This document shows, piece by piece, positions 12,613-25,588 of a DNA stretch of 64,000 bases. The stretch's first letter is position 1; each line of letters opens with the position of its first letter. The translations under genes were made by a program, and so were the position numbers. The notes below the pieces were generated by a model that searched no databases, was not told the origin of the DNA, and was given only the letters and a program-made list of their open reading frames with translations. The DNA comes from Lycium barbarum (Eukaryota > Streptophyta > Magnoliopsida > Solanales > Solanaceae), in the NCBI RefSeq assembly GCF_019175385.1, contig NC_083346.1:54279821-54343820 (forward strand), in the 5' to 3' direction.

Positions 12613-12644
12613 TTTATCGATGTGTTGTGCACCACATCTATAAA
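12613..12644 (+). promoter_or_regulatory. Leader hairpin of element A with GTGCAC loop
   Basis: GATGTG (12619-12624) pairs with CACATC (12633-12638). TTTAT and ATAAA extend the stem beyond one C-U mismatch. The eight-base loop TTGTGCAC contains the perfect palindrome GTGCAC. It starts 45 nt after the primer site. See the matching hairpins in C, D, E and H. Confidence 0.65.
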
Positions 12645-12688
12645 CAGGAGGCTACAGGGCACTTAGGATGTTACTTTCTTTGGAAATC

Positions 12689-12708
12689 TTAGATCGTGCG
12701 ATAGAGCT
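12689..12708 (+). promoter_or_regulatory. Conserved leader block AGATCGTGCGATAGAGCT
   Basis: Nearly identical copies lie in the leaders of H (40969-40988), D (44020-44037) and E (47700-47714), and a decayed one in C (about 3364-3383). ATCG and CGAT can pair around TG. It sits about 50 bases before the gag ATG. The function is unknown; packaging or translation are possible roles. Confidence 0.5.
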
Positions 12709-12755
12709 GTGCTGTTAGGATGATTCTGATCTGACCCGTTATTGTGTTTGCAGTG

Positions 12756-15700
12756 ATGCCTCCGAAGAAGGCAGCGGCCGCCCAGAAGGGCAAGGCAAGG
12801 ATGGGAGAGACTAGTCAGGCACAGCGATCTACCCGGGCTCGTGTCTATGATTTGCCTGAGGTTGTGCCTCATTCTGAGGGGTCCGCTACACCACCATTGG
12901 TACAGCCTCGAGCAGGTCCTTCAGCAGCTCCAGAGGCCCGAGTACTCGCTCCTGAGACTCCAGCTCCTCAGCCAGGGGCGGAGGATAGGATCCTGAGGGA
13001 GGCTGTTCAGTTACTGACCACATTGGTAGTGGGGCAGGCTCGCAGACGCGGGCGGAGGGACGATGATGACGATGACAGGCAGGACAGCCTGAGAGTTCGG
13101 GAGTTCTTATTATGTGGCCCTCCAGAGTTTTTTGGGTCTAAGCCCGACGAGGACCCCCATGACTTTATTCGGGGGATGCGGCGCTCGCTAGACTTGGTCA
13201 GGGCTTCAGAGACCGAGTCGGTCGAGTTGGCCTCGCACAGACTTCGGCACGTTGCTACTCACTGGTATGAGACCTGGGAGCTATCCAGGGGTGAGGGTGC
13301 CCCTCCAGCAACTTGGGGCGAGTTTGTGACTGCTTTCACCCGCCCCTTTCTGCCCCCAGAGTTGCGAAGGGCGCGGGCTGATCGATTTTTACATCTGCAG
13401 CAGAGGGGCCGGAGTGTTCGTGAGTATAATCTGGAGTTTGATTCCCTGGCCCGGTATGCACCTGCCGTAGTAGCAGATATGTCCGATCGGATGCACAGAT
13501 ATGTTATGGGATTGGATCGGTATTTGATTGACGGTTGTATGGCTGTGTCATTGCAGACCGATATGGACATTGCCCGACTACAGGCTTATGCGATGGGTAT
13601 GGAGGACCGTCACAGGTCTGATCATTCTGGTAGAGATCGGGACAGGAGGCCGCCCAAGAGGGCTAGGTCCGCGGGATATTCTGGAGATTTTAGAGGCGGA
13701 CAGCCTCAGCAGCAGTAGTCAGGCAGACAGCTTCCTCCGTCCGGCCGGAGTACTCAGTCAGGAGGCAGGAGATTTGATAGTGGGGGACCGTCTGGGGCCG
13801 GCCAGAGCTCTAGGGCGGCAGGTTCACAGGTGTCCAGAGGCCCTAGCCAGGCCAGACCAGCCAGGCCCCGTTGTTCTCATTGCGGGAAGTCTCATCCTGG
13901 GGAGTGCTATCGAGCTACTGGAGCTTGTTTTTCGTGTGGTGGTCAGGGCCATTTTATGAGAGATTGTCCGTTGGCTAGCGGTTCTGGTAGTGTGGCTCAG
14001 CCGACAGGGTCAGCCGCCGGTTCATCATCTGCTCCATCTGTTGCACGCCCTGCAGGGCGAGGTATGCCGGCACCGGCGGGACGCGGTCGAGGCCGCGGTG
14101 GTGTTTCAGGTTCTAGCGGTCCCTCGAACCGCATATACGCATTGGCCAGCCGCCAGGATCAGGAGGCTTCGCCAAACATTGTCACAGGTACATTACTGGT
14201 TTTCTCCAGCTCTGTATATGCATTGATTGACCCTGGTTCTACTTTATCGTATATTTCCCCGCTCGTTGCTAGTAAAATTGGGATAGTGTCTGAGCTTATA
14301 GAGCCATTTGAGGTAGCCACGCCGGTTGGGGATCATGTTATAGCGAGGCAGGTCTATAGGGATTGTTCTGTGGCTATTTATGATCGTTGCACTAAAGTTG
14401 ATTTGATAGAGTTAGACATGCTTGAGTTCGATGTCATTATGGGTATGGACTGGTTGTCTTCCTGCTATGCTAATGTTGACTGCCAGAAAATGGTAGTCCG
14501 TTTTCAGTTTCCAGGGGAACCAGTTATAGAGTGGTTCGGATCTACAGCATCGCCGAGGGGTAAGTTTATTTCATACCTCAAGGCTAAGAAGATGATCCAG
14601 AAGGGTTATATCTATCATTTGGTTCGTGTGCACGATACTGCAGCCGAGACCCCTACCCTTCAGTCTGTTCCGGTCATTAATGAATTCCCAGATATATTTC
14701 CTGACGAGCTTCCTGGCCTTCCGCCTGAGCGGGAGATTGATTTTACTATAGAGTTGATGCCGGATACGCAGCCTATATCTATTCCTCCGTACAGAATGGC
14801 ACCGGTTGAATTGAAGGAGTTGAAGGAGCAGCTGAAAGATTTGTTGGATAAGGGCTTTATTAGACCCAGCACATCACCCTGGGGAGCGCCGGTATTGTTT
14901 CTAAGAAAGAAAGATGGGTCACTGCGGCTGTGTATCGATTATCGGCAACTGAATAAGGTGACTATAAAGAATAAGTATCCCCTTCCCCGGATTGATGACT
15001 TGTTTGATCAGTTGCAGGGTGCTAAACATTTTTCGAAGATAGATCTGCGCTCAGGTTATCATCAGGTGCAAGTGCGAGAATCTGATATCCCGAAGACTGC
15101 TTTCAGGACCCGGTACGGGCATTATGAATTCATAGTTATGTCGTTCGGGTTGACTAATGCTCCAGCGGTATTTATGGATCTCATGAATCGAGTATTTCGG
15201 CCTTTCTTGGATATGTTCGTTATTGTGTTTATTGATGATATTCTGATTTACTCGCGATCAGCCGAGGAGCATTCAGATCATTTGGGGACGGTACTTGGTA
15301 TTCTCCGTCAATAGAAGTTATATGCTAAATTCTCCAAATGTGAATTCTGGTTAAATTCTGTGGCATTCTTGGGCCATATCGTCGGCGCAGATGGTATTCG
15401 GGTTGATACGCAGAAGATTGAGGCTGTACAGAATTGGCCCAGGCCTACTACACCGACAGAGGTGCGCAGTTTTCTGGGATTAGCCGGATATTATCGCAGG
15501 TTCGTGGAGGATTTTTCTTCTATTGCAGCACCACTAACGAAGCTTACTCAGAAAGCGGAAAAATTTCAGTGGACCGATGCCTGCGAGCGCAACTTTCAGA
15601 TGGTGAAGGAAAGACTAGTTACGGCCCCAGTTTTGGCTCTTCCAGAGGGATCAGACGGGTATGTTGTCTACTGTGACGCCTCTGGTATTGGGATAGGTTG

Positions 15701-17615
15701 TGTGTAGATGCAGCACGGTCGAGTCATAGCCTATGCTTCCCGGCAGCTCAGACCGCACGAGAAGAATTATCCCACTCATGATCTTGAGTTGGCCGCGGTG
15801 ATTCATGCTTTGAAGATTTGGCGGCATTATCTATATGGGGTCCATGTTGATATCTATACGGACCATAAGAGTCTGCAGTACATTTTTAAGCAGAAGGAAC
15901 TAAATTTGCGGCAGCGGAGATGGCTTGAGTTACTGAAAGATTATGACGTTGATATTCTGTACCATCCTGGGAAAGCCAATGTGGTAGCGGATGCGCTTAG
16001 CCGCAAGTCCATGGGCAGTCTGACTGATGTACCATCTGGTAAGAGAGATTTAGTTCGTGATATTCATCAGCTGGCCAGCCTTGGAGTTCGTTTGTCAGAT
16101 TCAGGAGATTCTGGGATTTCTGTTCGTGCAGTTGCTGAATCATCTATTATTCAGGAGGTAAAGCAGCGTCAGTTTGAAGATCCTCTTCTGATTCAGTATA
16201 GACGTGTGACCCTTAATAAAGCAAAGACTCCATTTGAAATTTCGCCTGAAGGGGTATTATTATATGACGGCAAACTCTGTGTACCGGACATTGCGGGCTT
16301 ACGGCGGCTGATTATGAGTGAGGCACATAATGCACGGTATTCTGTTCATCCTGGTTCCACTAAGATGTATCGTGATCTCAAGTGTTTGTATTGGTGGGAC
16401 GGTATGAAGAAAGATATTGCCGAGTTTGTTAGTCAGTGCCCGAACTACCAGCAAGTTAAGATTGAACATCAGAAGCCCCGTGGATTATTGCAGGAGATGG
16501 AAATTCCAGCCTGGAAATGGGAGATGATTAATATGGACTTCGTTGTTGGGTTACCGCGCACTCCACGCAGGTACGACTCTATTTGGGTTATTGTTGATGG
16601 GCTGACGAAATCAGCCCACTTTCTTCCGGTTCGGACTACTTATTCGGCTGAGGACTACGCTAGATTGTATATTAGAGAGATAGTCAGACTTCACGGAGTC
16701 CCTGTGTCTATTATTACTGACCGAGGTGCCCAGTTTACGGCAAATTTCTGGAGGTCATTTCAGGAGGGATTAGGGACTCAGGTGAGCCTCAGTACAACTT
16801 TTCATCCTCAGACCGACGGGCAGGCCGAGCGCACTATTCAGACACTGGAAGATATGTTACGGGCCTGCGTTATTGATTTTCGAGGCAGCTGGGATGATCA
16901 TTTGCCTCTTATTGAGTTTGCCTATAACAATAGTTATCACTCCAGCATTCACATGGCGCCGTACGAAGCCCTATATGGTAGGAAATGCAGATCTCCTATT
17001 GGCTGGTTCGACGTGGGTGAGACTAAGCTGATTGGGCCAGATGTGATCCAGGAAGCAGTAGATAAGGTAAAGCTTATTCGGGAGCGATTATTGGCTGCTC
17101 AGAGTCGACAGAAAGCTTATGCAGACAGATGACGTCGACCGTTAGAGTTCCAGATTGGCGACTGGGTGTTTCTGAAGGTGTCACCCATGAAGGGTGTCAT
17201 GAGATTCGGTAGAAAGGGTAAGTTGAGCCCGCGGTACATTGGGTCGTACCAGATCATTCGGAAGATAGGCGAGGTCGCCTACGAGCTAGACTTACCATCC
17301 GACTTGGAGGCCGTACACCCGGTATTTCATGTCTCTATGTTGCGGAAATGTATTGGTGATCCTTCCAGGATATTCCCAGTGGATGACATTCAAGTAACGG
17401 AGCAGTTGTCTTATGACGAGCAGCCTGTGACTATTCTGGATCGACAGGTGAGGAGACTATGCACTAAGGAGGTGCCCTCTATTAAAGTCCTGTGGCGCAA
17501 CAACAATCGGGAGGAAATGACTTGGGAAGCGGAGGACGAGATGAAGAAGAAATACCCCCACTTGTTCCCGACGTCCACAGGTAATTTAAACCTTTCAGTT
17601 TGTTGTGTTGATTGA
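12756..17615 (+). pseudogene. gag-pol polyprotein of chromovirus A, four in-frame stops
   Basis: One continuous frame of 1,619 codons starts at MPPKK; the ATG at 12744 would lie before the acceptor-like TTTGCAG. Order: alanine/lysine-rich N-terminus, gag core (about residues 113-240), an acidic run near residue 105, zinc knuckles [12 protein letters not shown] (13872) and [14 protein letters not shown] (13926), protease with IDPGS (Asp at 14229), reverse transcriptase with FIDD (15228), RNase H (YCDASG, Asp at 15675), integrase HHCC domain and catalytic core, GPY-like motif read as GSY, then chromodomain (about 17425-17565). Stops: TAG 13716, TAG 15312, TAG 15705, TGA 17130. The last integrase zinc Cys is Tyr (TAC at 16446). 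All parts stay in one frame with no indel, so decay is recent and by point changes only. Confidence 0.95.
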
Positions 17616-17690
17616 TGAAATGAACTACGTATGTCATCGTTCAAAGAGGGACTCCCCCGCCATGAACATAAGACTTTATAAGATTAATTT

Positions 17691-17726
17691 AACATTCAGG
17701 GACGAATGTTCTTAAGGGGGGGAGAA
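17691..17726 (+). promoter_or_regulatory. Polypurine tract of element A with adjacent inverted repeat
   Basis: AACATTC (17691-17697) and GAATGTT (17704-17710) form a seven-base stem. AAGGGGGGGAGAA follows and leads straight into the 3' LTR at 17727. The tract primes plus-strand DNA synthesis in this element class. Confidence 0.85.
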
Positions 17727-20650
17727 TGTTATGTCCCGTGTTTTCGCATAATTGGAAAATCGAGAAATAAGTAAGACTTGTATGTTATAAGGATATATTT
17801 TGATTCTAGTTGATATGGCTATGTTGGTTATTAAATCATTGGTGCTAAGACATCGGTGAAGGCCGAGGGCAAATTTGGAATTTCGTAAATTAGTTTCGGG
17901 AATTACAAAACGGGATTCTAATGAATTGGGCCAAGAAAATTGAAACAAGAATTTAGGCCCAAAGATGTGGGGTGGCCGGCCACAAGGCTTGGCCCAAACC
18001 CATTTTTAAAAGTCATGTGTTATGCACATGATCCTTATCTAGATATATATATCAAGTTTCATTTGGAATTATCAAGAAACCTTATCAAAAACAAGAAAAA
18101 AAAAATTGAAGAACCCCCTTAAAGAAGGTCTCGGCCGAACCTAAGAGAAAAAAAATTTCCTAGCTTTGTTTGTGGCTCAAAAATCTTGGTTTTCCCATAT
18201 TTGTAGAGTACTCCAGACGCTCTTCAACGGGATACAATTAGTTTGGCGAAAGGAGTACGTTTGCGACAGGTCGGGAATTCAAGAAAAGGTATGAATTTTG
18301 CTACTTTAATGTTGTGGAATTGGTATGAATGTGTTAAGGATTGAGAATAGACGAGAAATTCGTAGTTTTGATGTGTGTGTATGAAGCCGTGTGTGCATGT
18401 GTGTTTAGTGAAGTGGCCGTGAGCCACAAGGTGTGTAGGGCAAGGTGAAATTGATTTGTTAGTTCGTTAGTTGCGTCGTTGTGACATTTATGACGTGAAT
18501 GAATATTTAACGAATCGAATTGGCATTGGAAAATGGTTACGAATTATTATGGGAAAGTATATGATTTCGGTATATTCGTGTATATCATTGTATATTTATG
18601 ATATTAAGGTTTTAAATGTGACTTATGGTTGTTGTTAATGAATTTGGAATGAAACAATGTAAGTTAGTATGTTCGTCGGAATTGTTGATGTTTCGGATGA
18701 AATATGGAAAGTAATGAACTTCTTGAAATTGTGTATATTGGTTGGAATATAATTGGGATGTGTTTGAATAACCTTGAATGGGTGAATGAATATAGTAATG
18801 TGGACATTGGTTCGGTATTGTGAAGTTTGAATGAAAGTTGCCAACTTATATAGTAAAGAAGAATATTGAAGTTAGAATGATTTAGTTGTGGTTTATGTGT
18901 TTGTGATGTTTGGGCTATTGTTGTTGATGTTTATTGAGCCGAGCTAAGTCTCGGGGGTGTTAGATATATAGGGGAAATGCTGCCGAAATTTCGGTAGGCA
19001 ATAAAAATGAAGTTAAGGGCATTTTTAAGCTTAAGAATCTCTAATTGGTAACTTTGACCATTTGCAGATTCTGGACGAAACGGGATTTGAGTCTGGGGTG
19101 AGCATAAGACGTCTAAAAGGTATGTAAAGCTCCCCACTTCTTCGTTTGGCATGTCTTAGTATGTTAGGTTGATATCGGAACCCCCAGAGTAATTCTGCTC
19201 CTCGAAACCTGATCTATAGAATGGCTACTATTCATTCAATCCAATTGAAGCCTAATGACCCTATTTCGGCTAGAATGCAATCAATCGTCCGAAACCTATG
19301 GAAATGTGATCGGGTCACTTTGAAATCCTTATGTATGATCCCATAGACCCTAAATGTCCATAAATTATGTTTTCCACCTCGACTTGACCCGAGGTGGGCC
19401 CGCAAATCCCGAGAAGCCTTATTTGTTCTATCGGGCTCTCTTTTTGGATAAAATTCGATATGGAATCTTCGATTTTGAAACTTCCCTCTATGAAATATGT
19501 TTTGATCATTATGATATGTTAAGCTATGTTTTGAGCCATACGTACCACTTTGGGAAACATTTTGTGAAATGTACTTTTGTACTAGTTAATTTCCGACTAT
19601 TTTGGTTAATGAAATGACTTATGAAATCCTCAAATTTTTAAAGGTTATTTTGAATATACAAATTGCATTGTTTGCTCACGACTCCGCTCGTGCCTTATTT
19701 TGACTTCGTTCACCGGTTCCCGGGCCGATTATGATTCGTGCGCCCTATGATGATTCGGCCGTGTGCTGTGTTACGGTTCCCCGAGGCCTCGCTATAGGGC
19801 CGGGTTCCGTTTGGAGTTATGCGGTGATACGGATGGTGACGCGATACGCTCACATATGTGTGTTCGGGGATGTACGGAGATTTGAAACCTTCTGGTGTTA
19901 TGCTGTGTGTGGCACCAGCGTCGGAGTGGGGACCACGTTCTTGAGCGTTGCATGATTTTGTTTGCATTATATATATATATGATTTTGATACAAGATTTTG
20001 ATACTCCGTTCGGACTCCTCTTTTGTATCTTATTTGCTTTCAGTTGTGGCCTATATTTCTGTACTCCGTGCTTTACATACTCAGTACATATTTCGTACTG
20101 ACCCCCTTTCTTCGGGGGCTGCGTTTCATGCCCGCAGGTACAGACGCCGGTGATCCACCGTTGTAGGCCTTATCTTCTGCTATTTCGGAGTACTCCTCTT
20201 TGATTCGGAGCCCACTTTTGGTACATACATATTTTGCTATGTATATACTTTTGTACATTTGACTATTTGGGTACGGCGGGGCCCTGTCTCGCCATATGTC
20301 TTTGTTTGGATTCGTAGAGGCCTGTAGTCATGTATGTGGGGCGAGGGTCCTATATGTATTCGTATGCTTTTGATATTTGGTCTTAATGCGGTCCGTTGTT
20401 ATGGTGGCCCTAAATGGCCCTTATGTTTATATTTGCACTTATGACCGGCGATGGATATTCCGCCGCTTCTTTCTAATTTGATATGATATTTTGATGCACG
20501 CGACCGCTTAAGACAGATTTTGATATAATTATGTTTGAAATGGCTTTTATGAAATTTTGAAATAAGTTTGGTTTTGATAAATGAATATGCAATTTGGTCT
20601 GGGTACCCAAGTAGAGTGCCAGTCGCGGCCCACGGGGCTGGGTCGTGACA
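17727..20650 (+). repeat. 3' LTR of element A, full length
   Basis: 2,924 bp, TGTTATGT to GTGACA. It keeps the segment deleted from the 5' copy, including the near-palindrome CTGCCGAAATTTCGGTAG (about 18978). Part of it, from 19122 to the end, is repeated at 29115-30643 by the tandem duplication. At informative sites (for example the CCGCTTCTTTCTAATTTG text) the duplicate agrees with this LTR, not with the 5' LTR. Confidence 0.92.
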
Positions 20651-22606
20651 GTTGGGGTACTGCAAGTATATAGTTGAAGGTTGTATGTGTTGTTATAGTT
20701 TTTACAGACTTGAGAAAGTAAGGAAAACGGAGGATATGCTGTCCGATTTTACATACAACGAGCTTGCCTCTCGACAAGGAATTTTCGAACTACTCGTAAT
20801 TAATGTTAGTACCCTCACTGTTGGTTGTAGACTTAAGCATGAAGGAGTCTTATTACGGCTTGATACATCGTGGTTCGATATTAGATTTGTTAAGGCACCT
20901 TCTTTCTTTCTTTTGGCATGATTCCGAATGAACGAAACGTAAATGAACGATATTCATAAACGACTCTACTCTTAGTAGTTTAGAAGCTCATGTTCATTGT
21001 CTTCCATGATGTATATCTGATCCGTGCTACATTGATATTTGATTCCTAATGTATTGTATGTAGATGGTATTTTTTGCCTCTTATGACATCATATTTTGAC
21101 AAGTTAGCTCACATAAAATGTTCAGAGGTTTACCGATCTTACGTCCCTCTGAACGGTTCAGAATGTTATTTCACGAATCTATCATGCTTTATATGTGTAT
21201 ATTTATATGTATATGTATATATATATCTTTCTCATGAGACCGAGCCGCTCTATAGTCGGCCGGGTACGGCATCTATTGTGCACACTACTGCAGTTGGGTA
21301 CGTTATGATGATGTTAGGCCCAACAAGCGGCTCGATGATTGTTGCATCCTGTGTTTTCGTGAGTTAGAAAGCGTTCAAGTTAGACGACATAAGTAGTAGA
21401 AAATGAGGTTATCCCCAAGCTTATAGGTGGTTAGAATAATAGTACGGATATATCATAAGTATTAGAAGTTAAACAAATTGAAGAAAATAAGTTTCGTCAA
21501 GCTTCGACATTTACTTGAATGAAATACGGTCCAAATTATAATACCCTGTATTTTCGAACTCGGAAATTGAACCGTCCAACATGAGCAAACTTACCCGATC
21601 CCGGAGGATTTGGTCATATTCAAGTATGCAAATAAAGGGCTCGTTGTATAAGGCGATGAAGTTCCAAAATGAAACGACTCAAAAATGGGACGACGATAGT
21701 TGGAAATAATATTTTGGGATGTGCATAAAGAGGTTATGGACTAGTGATGTATCAGATGATCATGATAATGAACATATAAAGTGTGTTAAAGATAATTACT
21801 ATTTAAGTGAATTGAGATCAAGAAATTAATTATGCACACAATTGGTTTTATATGGACAGTAGCATTAATTAATTAATTAATGGATAAGTGTTGTAAAACA
21901 CTTCCATGTGCTACATGGGAAAAGAGCATATTGTGACAAACTTTTATTTAGTTTTTGGTGGCATCTTTTGCACAAAATAGTTGTCCAGAGTTATAAAAAG
22001 ACAAGTGGGCCCCATATTCCATATAGTGGAGAAATACATAATCATCTTTGTGTACTAAACTTATCATTTTGAATGCATAAGAATTGTGGTTGTTTAAATT
22101 GAAAATCAGGAGGCAACAACGTATTTTAGTGTATAAATACACATACATCAATGTTATTCCATGAATAGATATACACAGTAACATTAACCAATTTTGTTAC
22201 TATTTTCGCTCACCACTTCAATCTCGTTGTTCCGTCTTGTCGTGTTGTTGAATCCGGGCTTCTTCTAAGTGAAGTAAGGTGGAAGAAGAGTAGTTCTTGA
22301 CATATAAGGTATGAATTCTCCTCTCCTAAATATATTTAAGTTCAGGTCATAGCTAAATTGTGATATGAGAAATTTAGAATTTATAGCGGGGAATCGTATA
22401 AATTGTTGTTGTTGTTGTCGTGGCGGTTGTTTGATGTGGTTCTTGTGATGAATATTGGGCTAGATATCATGTAAATTTGTTATATATATGCTGTCCATGT
22501 TATTGTTGTGTTAAAATTAGGGAAGAAGATAGGGGAAAAGGGGTGGTTATTTGTTGCAAACCGAGCTTACTGCTGGTCGTGTTTGGTACTAGTTTTGTTA
22601 ATTGAC
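20651..22606 (+). repeat. Old LTR-derived sequence (Z LTR, then H LTR start)
   Basis: 20651 begins with GTTGG, the A target duplication, so this is the rest of the interrupted Z LTR. It includes a block like CGAGCCG...TAGTCGGCCGGGTACGGCA (about 21240-21275), shared with the H segment near 39965. From about 21539 the text ACCCTGTATTTTCGAACTCGG looks like the start of another gypsy LTR (H), whose remainder appears at 39409-40828. The boundary is approximate. No gene is visible; small frames here are chance. Confidence 0.55.
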
Positions 22607-25506
22607 TGTCACGACCCAGCCCCGTGGGCCGCGACTGGCACCCTACTTGGGTACCCAGACCAAATTACGTATTCATTGCCAAATCGAAACTTATTTCAGA
22701 ATTTCATAAAAATCATATCAAACATAACTTATCGAAATATGTCTTAAGCGGTCGCACAAATCAAATACAAACTGAGCGGCGGAATAGACATCGCCGGTCA
22801 AAAGTGCAAACATAAGCATAAGGGCCATTTGGGGCCATCATAACAAGCAGACCGCTTTAAGACCAGAAAACGAAATCAAACTAACATATACAGGACCCTC
22901 ACCCCACATATATGACTACAAGCCTCTACGAATTCAAAACAAAGACATATGGCGAGACAGGGCCCCGCCGTACCCAAATAGTCAAATGTACAGAATATAT
23001 ACAAAGCAAAAGGAGTCTGTACCAAAAGTGGACTCCGGATCAAAGAGGAGTACTCCGGAACGGCAAAAAGTGAAGCCTACTGTGGAGGATCACCAATGTC
23101 TGTACCTGCGGGCATAAAACGCAGCCCCCGAAGAAAGGGGGTCAGTACGAAATATGTACTGAGTATGTAAAGCACGGAGTACAGAAATATGGATCAAAAC
23201 TGAAAGCAAATCAGATAACAAAATGGAATACAAATCGGTATGTCAAAATCCGTATCAAAATCATATACGTATATATAATGCAAACGAAATCATGCAAACG
23301 CTTAGGAACGTGGTCGCCACTCCGACGCTGGCGCCACACACAGCATAACACCAGAAGGTTTCAAATCTCCGTACATCCCCGAACACAAACATAATCATAG
23401 GTGAGCGTATCGCATCACGAGCCATATCACAGCATAACTCCAAACGGAATCCGGCCCTATGGCGAAGCCTCGGGAACCGTAACACAGCATACGGCCAAAT
23501 TATTATAAGGCGCACGAATCATAACCGGCCCGGGAACCGGTGAACGAAGTCATAATAAGGCACGAGCAGAGTCGTGAGCAAACAAATGCAAATCATACTT
23601 GAAAATAGTCTTTCAAAACAGAGTAATCCCATAAGTCATTTCATAATACAAAATAATCGGATACTTAGTCGATATAAGGTTTCGTTTAACAAAACGTTTC
23701 CAAAGTAGTACGTATAGCTCAAAACGTAACTTAGCGTATCGTAATATTCAAAACATATCCCGTAGGAGGAAGTTCCGAAATCGAAAGTATCATTTCGAAC
23801 TTTATTTCAAAGGACAGCCCAATAAGACAAATAGGGCATCTCGGGGTTAGCGGGCCCACCTCGAGTCGAATTGAGGTGGCGAACACATTTTACGAATATT
23901 TATATGCCAAAGGTCATACATCATCATTTCTAAGTTACCCGACCACATTTCGATAGGTTTCGGACGAGTGGTGGCTTTCTAGCCAAAATAGAGCCCTTAG
24001 GCTTCAATTGAATTGAATGAATAGTAACTCTTCTGTGGATCGGGTTTCGAGGAGCAGAGATGCTCCGGAAGTTCTCATATTTGCCTATCATACTAAGATA
24101 TGTCAAACGAAGAAGTGGGAATCTTTACATACCTTACAGACGTCGTATGCTCTCCCAAAAGTCAAGTCCCGTTTCGCCCGAAATCTGCAAATGGTCAAAG
24201 TTACCAATTGAGACTCTTAGGCCTAAAAAAATGCCTTTAACTTCATTCTTGCCTACCAAAATTTCGGCAGCATTTCCCCTATAAATCTAACATCCCCGAG
24301 GCTTAGCTCGGCTCAGAATACATCAACAACAACAACCCAAACATCATCAAACAATATAAACCATATTCAAACTTCAAAAGTCTACCTTACTACGCAAGTT
24401 GGAAATCTTTCATTCAAACTTCAAAATTCCAAATCTATATCCATATTATTGTATTCATTTACTCATTCAAGATTATGCCATCACATTCCAAATACATTCC
24501 AAGCCATACACGAAATTGCCCAAAATCCATTTCTTTCCATAATTCTTTCAAAACACCAAAAGTCACGACGAACATTCTAACTTGCGTCGTTTCATTCCGA
24601 ATTCATTAACATCATTATAAATTCATATTTAAAGTCTTTAGCACTCTAAATATACAATGATATACATAATGATACCGAAGGTATACGCTTTCCGATAATA
24701 TCCGAAATCATTTTCCAACGCCAATTTAATTCATCAATCAATCATTTACGACACAAGGATCACAACAACACATTATACCAACTAACAAGATCGATTCACG
24801 TCACTTTCTCCTCCCTATGGCTCACGGCCAACACACAATATACACACACACCCACGGCTTTCTATTTACATCAAAGTTACGGGATTCTCCTCTATTCCCA
24901 ATCTTTAACATATTCATATCAATTCTATAACATTAAAGGGGCAAAATTCTTATCTTTTCTTGAAAACCCGACTTGTCATAAACGAGGTTCTTGTGCCAAA
25001 CTAATTATACCCCGTTGAAGAGGGCCTTGATTACTTCACAACTATGTAGAAATTGAGATTTTTGGATCAACAACAAAGCTTGGATAATTTTTTTTCTCCT
25101 CTCCTTGCCTTCGGCCGAACCCTCTTTTGTGGTGTTCTTTGAATTTTTGTTCTATTTTCTTGATAATTATCAAGTGTACATGATATATATCCTTTTAAGA
25201 GTCATGTGCTATGCACATGACATCAACATAATGGGTTTGGCCCTTGCTAAGGCCGGCCACCCTAATCCCTTGGGCCTAAACTTTGTGTCATATTTTCCTT
25301 GGCCCAATTCTCGAAAAGTGCCATTTTGTAATTCCCGGAACTAATTTCCGAAATTCCAAATTTATCCTCGGCCTTCCCCGAGGTCTTAACATTAATAATT
25401 CCATAACCAACATAGTCACATTCACTAAAATCAAAATATGTCCTTATAACACACAAATCGTAATTATTTCCCGATTTCCAACTATACGAACACACGGGAC
25501 ATAACA
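22607..25506 (-). repeat. 3' LTR of element B (unit 1)
   Basis: On the plus strand it reads TGTCACGACCC at the left, the complement of the A LTR end, and GGGACATAACA at the right, the complement of the LTR start. The length of 2,900 bp is close to A's full 3' LTR. It carries the same terminal stem-loop module (plus-strand 23100-23170) and the GCCGAAATTT palindrome region (about 24258) in complement. Confidence 0.9.
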
Positions 25507-25542
25507 TTCTCCCCCCCTTAAGAACATTCGTCCCCGAATGTT
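25507..25542 (-). promoter_or_regulatory. Polypurine tract of element B with inverted repeat
   Basis: In complement: an eight-base inverted repeat (plus-strand AACATTCG and CGAATGTT, 25523-25542), then TAAGGGGGGGAGAA against the LTR. The stem is one base pair longer than in A. Confidence 0.8.
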
Positions 25543-25588
25543 AAATTAATCTTATAAGGTCTTATGATCAAGGCAGGAGTGTCCCTTT

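Larger units (their letters stand above)
12039..12753 (+). other. Possible leader intron of element A
   Basis: CCGCAG precedes GTACAG at 12039 inside the LTR, and TTTGCAG ends at 12753, three bases before the gag ATG. If spliced, the 715-nt intron would remove the LTR end, primer site and leader hairpin. C (2769-3428) and D (43482-44083) have the same donor and acceptor placement. This is an inference from splice-site-like sequence; no transcript evidence is available here. Confidence 0.35.
10476..20650 (+). mobile_element. Chromovirus A, nearly full length, target duplication GTTGG
   Basis: Ty3/gypsy element with LTRs starting TGTTATGT and ending GTGACA, a primer site, one gag-pol frame and a polypurine tract. 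The five bases GTTGG flank both ends (10471-10475 and 20651-20655), a perfect target duplication. The two LTRs agree closely, so insertion was recent compared with C or Z. The left LTR has lost about 0.85 kb that the right LTR keeps. The protein carries a C-terminal chromodomain. With four stops and a lost integrase cysteine it is not autonomous now. Confidence 0.93.

Noticed and set aside
12744..12755. ATG at 12744 as the gag start of element A
   Set aside because: The four extra codons run through TTTGCAG, an acceptor-like site; the conserved start in A and D is MPxKK right after it (12756 and 44086).
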